DNA of 15,747 nucleotides from Cephalothrix simula (taxonomy: Eukaryota > Nemertea > Palaeonemertea > Archinemertea > Cephalotrichidae), in NCBI GenBank assembly GCA_035591015.1, contig JAXIUW010017786.1:1-15747 (forward strand), in the 5' to 3' direction. Position 1 is the first letter of the stretch. Every line of letters begins with the position of its first letter. Of this stretch, positions 9,813 through 15,747 are shown piece by piece. Made by a program: the position numbers and the translations under genes. The notes beneath the pieces are model-generated. The model made no database searches. It worked only from the letters and a program-made list of their open reading frames with translations, and had not been told where the DNA came from.

Positions 9813-9919
9813 CTATAACGCTTAAAAGCCTTGAAGGTTGCGCATTTTCCGCGCAATCCATTTTGTATAGCTGACTCGAAAGAAGCATGCGAAACCTTCA
9901 TGGCTTTTACGCGTTTGAG
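9813..9919. repeat. Compact inverted-repeat element with nested hairpin
   Basis: Two 32-base arms face each other: 9813-9844 and 9888-9919, matching at 27 of 32 positions (core TAAAAGCC.TGAAGGTT.CGCA). Between them is a second hairpin, TTGCGC (9838-9843) with GCGCAA (9851-9856), overlapping the inner end of the left arm, so two alternative foldings are possible. The unit is GC-richer than its surroundings. No clear target duplication was found. It could be a small MITE or solo foldback repeat, or a structured RNA segment in the intron. There is no coding frame of note. Confidence 0.6.
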
Positions 9920-10920
9920 TGTCTTCCGAATGAAACTTAGTGAACTTAAGAATTAATAAGCATTAAGCTTAAAAAGATAAGCATAAAATTTATCATGACA
10001 AATGTTGAGGGATTGAAATGAAAAATGTTAATTTGAAAATGAATACATCAATTAGAGATGATAGTTCACACTTAAAATGAGGATTAAAATGACACAAGGA
10101 TAGTGTACCATCTGAAAATACTTAGAATAAACTGTTCATGCTATAGAGACATTAACATTAGGAATAAATGCCCCTTTCATGCATCGTGATGCAAGGTTAA
10201 CTTTCTGGTAGATAACTACATGAACTTTATAACCAAACAGAACGAAGAGGAAGAGAAAGCTAGTGTCGATAATCAAAATTCAAATCATTCCAACTTTTAT
10301 GATTTTCAAAGCTAATTTTTTAAAATGAAATGAAAGCTAAATATAATATAACAGGTGTAAAAGGATTCTGTGCCCATAAATTAAACCCTAATACTTCCTT
10401 ATTCCTATCTTAAACTTAAAGTCATAACAAATTTACTACTATTGTTTACCTGTTTACTTTGTATTTGTAAGTTTACATAGTTTTATAACATAGGGGGAAA
10501 ATCCCCGGGCAAACCATGGGCATGCGGTAAAATGGTTGGCTTGTTACTATGTAGGCCTACATGTAAATTGTAAATGAATTTAAGTTTGGAAGTGACATCA
10601 CTTCTAATTTATAATAGGGGATCTTTTCGAATGGATTACATTATATATCTAAAACTTTCTACCGTGATTGTCAGCGATTTATGGACGCAGATTCGTTGTT
10701 ACGTTATGCTTTGATTCTTCAGTTAAAATTATATAATTATAGTATAAATTCCAATCTCATAGAAAGCAAAAGGTTCCTGAAATTTCAAGCGCTAACGATT
10801 AAAAGTTCTGTTGCAGATTTGAATTTTAAATTTGTAAAACCCCATCTCTAATGTTAAATTCGTGCACATAAATTAAAAGAAAGGTCTGAAAAAGGTCCTT
10901 TCGATGGGACAGCTGCTGAC
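9920..10920. other. AT-rich intron 3' of the linker exon
   Basis: No gene seen. A GC-richer patch at 10490-10625 contains GGGGGAAAATCCCC, a 14-bp palindrome ATGTAGGCCTACAT (10549-10562) and arms GAAGTGA/TCACTTC (10589-10604). This may be the remnant of a repeat. Confidence 0.6.
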
Positions 10921-11131
10921 CTCTGTTGAAAGTGGCTGGTATTCAGTTAGTACATCTTTTTCAGTTGGTGGCATTGGAGGTCTCGAAAGAGCCTCGTCAA
11001 TAGGTCGGGGGAACTCGGTTATCACCGGCGGTGGGCTGGTAATCATAGCGGATTGCGGTCGTTTCTTCACAGTTTTCTTTGTTTTGTCAGTTTTTGGGGA
11101 AATGTCGATCCCATTTTGAAAAGGCATTAGA
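10921..11131 (-). CDS. DUF4139 protein, exon for the Pro/Lys-rich linker inside the domain
   Basis: The exon is 211 bp. Its first base T completes the Tyr codon opened by the exon at 13970, followed by 70 codons. The acceptor is TTTTATCTGTAG|T with a pyrimidine-rich tract; the donor is ACAGAG|GTCAGC in phase 0. The product starts LMPFQNGIDISP, has a lysine-rich stretch (residues 13-24, KTDKTKKTVKKR), then a proline-rich stretch (TSPPPV near 31-36, RPPMPP near 50-55), and ends YQPLSTE. Low hydrophobicity suggests a disordered linker. In this family the segment between the LSTA.P..GG block and the IPSD block is variable, which fits. Phase 0 at the end matches the exon at 593, giving STE|VKENLTST. 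GC content is clearly above the flanks. An earlier donor (GAT|GTACTA) in the same phase would shorten it by ten residues. A long plus-strand frame at 10904-11119 is its shadow. Confidence 0.85.
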
Positions 11132-12215
11132 CTACAGATAAAACAAAATATTTTATATAGGGGTCCATAAGAAACACCAAATTATAAAAATACAAAAAAA
11201 AAAATAGAAAGCATGACACTCAGAATATTTGAAAGCAACAATTCGAAGTAGAAATATTCAAGCTTTAAAGCCATTTATTTAACTTGATTAAAATTTGGAA
11301 ATATTTAAATATTTCAAAATTTGTATTAAAAAAATTGTATTATTTAAGGTTATAGTTGCATGATGAAATCGTTTCCATGACAACAATTTTTGTTACCATG
11401 GCAACTAAAAATATTTTTTCAAAGTTTCTCTTTTTTAAAGTCCGTTTTCTTAAAACAAGGGTAGGAGTCTATAGATATATTTTCTGGTAAAAAATAATTT
11501 TGTTTGTCTAGAACTATGCCATTTATGAAATGTGTTTGATCAAAATTTCAAAAAAATAGGCTAACTTTAAAACCAAATTCCAACTAAATGAAATGGAATT
11601 CATTCAAAATAAAGGTAGGAGTATATAAAAGTAGTATAGAAGAATGTATTGCAATAATTATTTTAGTCATTGACCTTCCCAAACTTTCTATCCTTTGCCA
11701 TTTATTTTGGTCAATTTTCGTTTTCTGCATGCAACTTGAACCTTAAATATTTTTGATATAAAACATTAGCGCCAGCTCCATTCCACTTCTGTTACAAAAA
11801 TGGCTAGAGAAGGGAAGATTCTTTCTCTTTCTATCTGCTTTTTTGTCTTTAATACTAAACATAAAAATGTTAGTCACCAATAATTTTACATTAAATAATT
11901 ACGTTTTAGAAATTATACCAACAAACTGCATTGCCCAGAAAGAAAATTCCTCTTTTGGAGAGGAGTGTTTCAAAATGAAATATTTATGTTTGTTGCAAAG
12001 GATTGGCGCCCTGCAGTTACGTATTGCTATTACTGCTTCTGTGGAATATTTGCTGATGTGATATCTGGTATTACTAATGAGTGACATTGAAATTAGATTA
12101 GGGAGCAGTATTAGACACCTATTAGTGATTTATTAGCTTTCATTTATGGCTCTGGGCAATTTGTAGTGCACATTACATGTACAGATACAAAACAATACAA
12201 GTAGCTATAAGTACT
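11132..12215. other. Intron between the TGEDW exon and the linker exon, left part
   Basis: No gene. Besides the X-box-like pair, GGTAGGAGT(C/A)TATA occurs twice, near 11460-11475 and 11614-11628, with weaker similarity after it, suggesting an internally duplicated old repeat. Overlapping open frames on both strands at 11843-12087 look like chance. Confidence 0.55.
11371..11405. promoter_or_regulatory. Pair of RFX X-box-like motifs
   Basis: GTTTCCATGACAAC (11371-11384) and GTTACCATGGCAAC (11392-11405) both fit the RFX X-box pattern GTNNCCATRRNAAC, the second nearly perfectly. Their starts are 21 bp apart. X-boxes are bound by RFX factors and are frequent near ciliary genes, but such palindromes also occur inside dispersed repeats, and here the pair is intronic. 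Function is therefore uncertain. Confidence 0.35.
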
Positions 12216-12223
12216 GTAAACCT

Positions 12224-12682
12224 CATAGGCCCCAGTAACAACCAGCTTTTTTTGAAGAAAAAAGATAAGGAGTTCAACATAGGCTTTGCAATTGAAAACT
12301 TTATATCCAACACTTTAAATTACTACTGTGCCCAAACTAAATTAGCATTGAGGGTCATTTGAAGCAAAACTCATGGCAAATTATTATGGATACAGGTTTC
12401 ATAACGTGTTTTCTTATTCATGAAAACATGCTCTTAAGCACAATTTCAGGCCACGTTTTGAGGAATATCTCATGAATAACATCAAATATGAGAGAAAACA
12501 TTCAAGATAATGCTATAAAACCTTAATCCATACTAATTCGCCTCTTACCCTCACTGCTACTATACATTGCACACAGTATGTATTTAAAGTGTTGGATTAG
12601 CATGGATTTGCATGATTAGTAGGCCCTACATCTTTTTAATACGAAAGAAATCTCCCGAAGCTGGTTGTTACCGGGGCCTGTG
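12224..12682. mobile_element. hAT-type MITE, complete, with 8-bp target site duplication
   Basis: A 459-bp non-autonomous element is flanked by a perfect direct repeat GTAAACCT (12216-12223 and 12683-12690), the 8-bp duplication length typical of hAT transposons. The termini are inverted repeats: CATAGGCCCCAGTAACAACC on the left and, read inward from the right, CACAGGCCCCGGTAACAACC, 2 mismatches over the first 23 bases. Similarity continues inward in patches for about 135-140 bp per side, including ATCCAACACTTTAAAT (left near 12305-12320, right inverted near 12582-12597) and AGCA(T/G)TGAGGGT (near 12344 and 12547). The centre, about 12362-12540, is unique and AT-rich, and no transposase frame is present, so movement would depend on an enzyme encoded elsewhere. 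The mismatches between arms imply an old insertion, although the target duplication is intact. It sits in the intron between the exons at 13970 and 11131. Confidence 0.88.
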
Positions 12683-12690
12683 GTAAACCT

Positions 12691-13969
12691 TGAATAAATT
12701 TCTCAGTAGTCTTTAATGCTTATCAAACAAATTGAGTTTTTTGACAGCTGGGGTGCTGTTTATTGTGGTAATAATATTCCAAGCATCTAATTGGCCTTGT
12801 ATTTGATCACGTGATCAAAGTTGGCCAATGAGATTCACACATTATTTTATCTCTGATTTATACTAAAGTGTCATTTTGTTAGAAAAAATTAACATAAATT
12901 TTGTGGGATTACACTTTACTGTGGCTGAAAACTAAAAATCATGCTGAAAATAAATGATCTGCGTTAGAATTTGAACATTAGCATTCCTTGATCAAGGGAT
13001 CGAAACGTTAACATCAAAAGTGTTATCTATCTAAAAAAGTATATTCTGTGAGAATATGATAATAGTTGTTAGTACATGTATCCTAACTACATTTTTCAAA
13101 CTTTACATTTTGATTTTAATTTAATCAAATTATTTTGTATAGTGTATTATACTTAGTCATAATTAAGTTTCAATTTCATTTTCTAATGCCATTTTGAACT
13201 CCTCGGGATTCGAACTCGACTCTCGAATTCATGTATAGACACAGTTGCAATTTATTTTTGGGAAATGATGTTATATTGGGATGTATTATTTTTTTATTAG
13301 AAGGTTAATGTATTATTATGTTTTATTTTGCAAAAATAATTATCAGCTCTACGTATGTTTTAGAAGCAAGTTGGATATTTTTGTATTCAATAATAAATTT
13401 TTACAGGATCTCTCAGAATAGAGGGCACAACAATCAACAGACTTTTCCCACTTCTTGATCTTTTTTGTCTAAAAATAGTTTTTTTCTTTTATTACAAGAT
13501 CCTAACAATTGTTTTTTAATTTTAAAAACATTTTTGATGTGCCCCGTCTTGATTGCAGAAAATAATAATATTTTAAATGTGCCACTTTATTATACTGTGC
13601 CAAAACATTGGTAAAATATTTCATTACATTTTCCTTTATTAATCCTGTGGGCTTTTAATGGAAATTAGCATAAGCTTTTGGACCCTAATTAAAGCTAATT
13701 AAAGGTAATGCCGAAATTAAGATTTCTCTTTAGTCTGTGTTGTTAGTAAGGGTAACGTTGGAATTTAGTAAAGTGAATGTTAACATTTCGATCACGGATT
13801 TGCGACAGATATACCCGGAAATAATTCCATTTAGTAACTAAAAAGTGTGCTTACTAGTCAGTCGGTGGGCTGAAAGGGAATTTCAAGTAAATCATGAAAT
13901 ACTCATGTAAAAAAGGGTAAAAAAATAACTTTACTGGGGTTCAATTTGCGAAGGCCTAAATTTACTTAC
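12691..13969. other. Intron between the TGEDW exon and the linker exon, right part
   Basis: No gene. A CCTTGATCAAGG palindrome followed by GATCGAAACGTT (12986-13009) and an isolated B-box-like AGTTCGAATCC on the minus strand (near 13205-13215) look like fragments of old retroelements, without enough flanking structure to classify them. Confidence 0.5.
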
Positions 13970-14109
13970 TATTTTGGCTTGAAGAACAGTCTTTGAGTTC
14001 CTAGGTCTGGCACAGTGCCTCCTACAGAAGGACTTGCGGTTGATAGAGTAATTTTTGCATCATCCCAGTCTTCCCCCGTAGCTTGTTGAATCATACCATA
14101 ATAAATAAT
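13970..14109 (-). CDS. DUF4139 protein (F37C4.5-like), internal exon with the TGEDW motif
   Basis: This internal exon encodes 46 codons plus two bases of the core of a DUF4139 domain. It reads IIYYGMIQQATGEDWDDAKI, then LSTASPSVGG and VPDLGTQ. The YYG..QQ.TGEDW and LSTA.PSVGG blocks are hallmarks of the F37C4.5/MuiA-like family, so the assignment is firm; the biochemical function of the family is not established. The acceptor is TTTTACAG|ATT (exon enters in phase 0). The donor is AAAATA|GTAAGTAAA, very close to consensus, and splits a TA+N codon (phase 2). The next exon, at 11131, supplies T and completes a Tyr codon. Without splicing the frame ends at once in TAG at the donor, which supports the junction. 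The exons for the DUF4140 and coiled-coil parts expected upstream are not seen with confidence and probably lie beyond the right edge. Confidence 0.95.
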
Positions 14110-15660
14110 CTGTAAAATTATGAGAATATGCTTGTACAATATATCCAGCTTTAATAGCCCAAGAAGGTCTGCACTTTTAGTAAATTTCAATTTTCATGAT
14201 CAGTCGGTATGCTGGAATTATTTTTGTAACTTGTGCGAATTCAATTGTCTTTTTTTACCTCCAATTTTCCGGTGATTGTGATGTCAGAATTTTCAAGACA
14301 CCAAGCGATGTGTATATCTGATAGCTACCAAAGCATATTCCAAAGTAAATAGCCATTTGCATAGTTCGCCATTTGAAATTATCTTACGAACACGAAAAAG
14401 TTATAGATTTGATTTAACTCATGTCCCACACACCTGGTATCCGGAAAACTCCGACATTACCCTCTCAGGAAACCAAAAATAAATAAATAATAGCCTAAAT
14501 ATTCAATAAATTAATTTCCAAAATATTCAATAAATAAAAAGAGAGAAAATTATTCTTTACTTGAACGGTAACAAATCACATAACCAGACAATCCCTTATC
14601 CCAAGGATGACGCATGCGACAGTACAAGACTGTACAACATAATATGAACTTCAAAAAATGTTTTAACATTAAAAAATACACGACTTTTTGGCTGAATTTA
14701 AAATTTGAATAAGGTTATAAAAAAGTGTAGTTTTTCTGGTTTGAGTGATTCTCTGACAGAGTGATGTAAATCATTAATCTTAATTGTAAGCTTAATTGCT
14801 TTTATGAATTAAAACTTATGGTCAGTTTTCAATTGCCCTAAACGACATAATTAATTTTCCTTACGAACAGAAATTTGAACTGTCGTAGAAAACTGTAACA
14901 ATTGTAGAAGAAATATAATTTTTTGTAGTGAGAACCAAAGTTTTTACTCTTCTCAAATGTGGCTTAGTATGCAAGAATAAGCCGTTGTCTATGTATAGGA
15001 TTATCTGATGACCATGAGATCTCCTAAATAATCCAAGTCTCTTTCAATATAATAATTCTGCGCAACAGCTGCATCAAAATGAGATGAATAAAAATAATTT
15101 ATTAACCATTTTAAATAATTTAGTATATCTTCAAACATGAAAAGCTTTTCTGGATGATATGCTCTAAACTATAGTTACTACATATTTCTATTAAATAGCA
15201 AGATTGATAATGATGCACATTGCACATTCATTGTAATTGTGTATAAGAAAATCAAATCTATTAATTTTATTTGTTTTAAACTTTTTGACACGTCTCAACG
15301 CCAAGATTCATACCCATGAAAATAGTCGTGACTTATATTTTGTACAAAATTTCAACATAAAAATAACAGAAAACAAAGTGGCTGCATGATCTCCTTCAGT
15401 TTCTCCTTAAACCAAAGAAATAAGTAATAGATTAGAGATTTGTACTTTTAAAATCTTAACTGATTCTTCAAAGTTTGTTGTTGTTTAATATGGCTAAAAT
15501 TTAAATATAATGATAAACATTATTCATAATTGTCTGGGATTTTTGATCTGGGCTATGTATTTCATTTTCTGACTTCAGGCCTGTATCGTGACTCAGCAAC
15601 AAATATTACATTTTTTCGTATATAATTGATACAAAGGAAGATTGAGACCCCGAGAACACT
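14110..15660. other. Intron 5' of the TGEDW exon
   Basis: No confident exon. A 15-bp duplication AAATATTCAATAAAT lies at 14497-14511 and 14521-14535. A 66-bp segment at 14259-14324 is open between a possible acceptor and donor and is treated as a finding. TGACTCAGCA (15589-15598) matches the Maf/NF-E2 consensus, without other support. The leftmost extent of the SINE starting at 15743 may reach into 15540-15660. Confidence 0.5.
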
Positions 15661-15743
15661 CGGCGGACCTAGGGATCGAACCCGCGCCCTTCAGATATTT
15701 AGAGACTGAAGGACTGCACGTTAGACCGCTCGGCTAGCACGAC
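15661..15743 (-). mobile_element. tRNA-Leu-derived SINE head or tRNA pseudogene
   Basis: Read on the minus strand from 15743, the sequence has tRNA layout: GTCGTGC, A box TAGCCGAGCGG (15726-15736), GCCGAGCGGTCTAA as in many tRNA-Leu D arms, an anticodon-arm-like hairpin CCTTCAG/CTGAAGG (15688-15712, 11-nt loop), and B box GGTTCGATCCC (15672-15682). The spacing is close to that of a long-variable-arm tRNA. The acceptor stem does not close (no GCACGAC at the 3' end) and the T stem is only partly paired, so it is not a working tRNA gene. Intact internal RNA polymerase III boxes on a broken cloverleaf suggest a tRNA-derived SINE running leftwards; its body and tail are not delimited, and the 5' boundary lies at or near the window edge. 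Confidence 0.7.
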
Positions 15744-15747
15744 TCTA

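Noticed and set aside
10904-11119. Plus-strand Gly/Ser-rich open frame
   Set aside because: It is the complement of the Pro/Lys-rich linker exon, whose splice phases match both neighbouring DUF4139 exons.
11843-12087. Overlapping open frames on both strands
   Set aside because: Both strands are open at once, composition is not distinctive and no motif or splice context supports either.
12177-12362. Plus-strand frame of 61 codons
   Set aside because: It spans the boundary and left arm of the hAT-type MITE, so its openness comes from repeat sequence rather than a gene.
13200-13220. A second tRNA-derived SINE, from the B-box-like AGTTCGAATCC on the minus strand
   Set aside because: No A box or D-arm-like sequence is found at the expected distance on the right, so an isolated 11-bp match is not enough.
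15661-15743. A functional tRNA-Leu gene
   Set aside because: The acceptor stem has no matching 3' half, the T stem is only partly paired and the anticodon arm is enlarged, so a SINE head or pseudogene is more likely.

Overview
The window looks like intron-rich, AT-rich animal nuclear DNA, most likely from a marine invertebrate such as a mollusc or other lophotrochozoan. That placement is an inference from the long introns, the AT-rich background, the short non-autonomous elements and the family of the recognisable gene; no taxonomic marker is present. There is no bacterial-style gene packing and no long ORF. Almost all of the window is intron.

The one gene I recognise runs leftwards on the minus strand and is partial at both ends. 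It encodes a DUF4139-domain protein, the family of C. elegans F37C4.5, related to bacterial proteins annotated as MuiA. Three exons are well supported by conserved motifs, good splice sites and matching reading phase: 13970-14109 (YYG..QQ.TGEDW..... LSTA.PSVGG), 10921-11131 (a proline/lysine-rich linker) and 354-593 (IPSDNNQHRVTIAMIDL, then CVPK..PHAYL.AKV.NTS.Y.LLAG and FMDNNF). Joined, they give about 197 codons without a stop. The intron between the first two is 2.8 kb and the one between the last two is 10.3 kb. The N-terminal DUF4140 and coiled-coil part should lie beyond the right edge, and the C-terminal end beyond the left edge.

The 10.3-kb intron (594-10920) holds the most puzzling content. 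Three short GC-richer minus-strand segments (7333-7483, 6586-6809, 5475-5727) are open, protein-like, rich in Ser/Arg/Lys, and all begin just after an acceptor with the same phase and the same first base (AAG|T). Two of them share a clear motif, RRNK..(K/R)..NKKV.R.WS. They may be alternative cassette exons of the host gene or exons of a nested gene. A plus-strand coding-like island (2597-2804) lies in the same intron.

Mobile and repeat content: a complete 459-bp hAT-type MITE with a perfect 8-bp target duplication (12224-12682) in the 2.8-kb intron, the head of a tRNA-Leu-derived SINE at the right edge (15661-15743), a compact inverted-repeat element (9813-9919), a palindrome cluster at the left edge (11-59), and several short tandem duplications and palindromes. 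An RFX X-box-like pair lies at 11371-11405.
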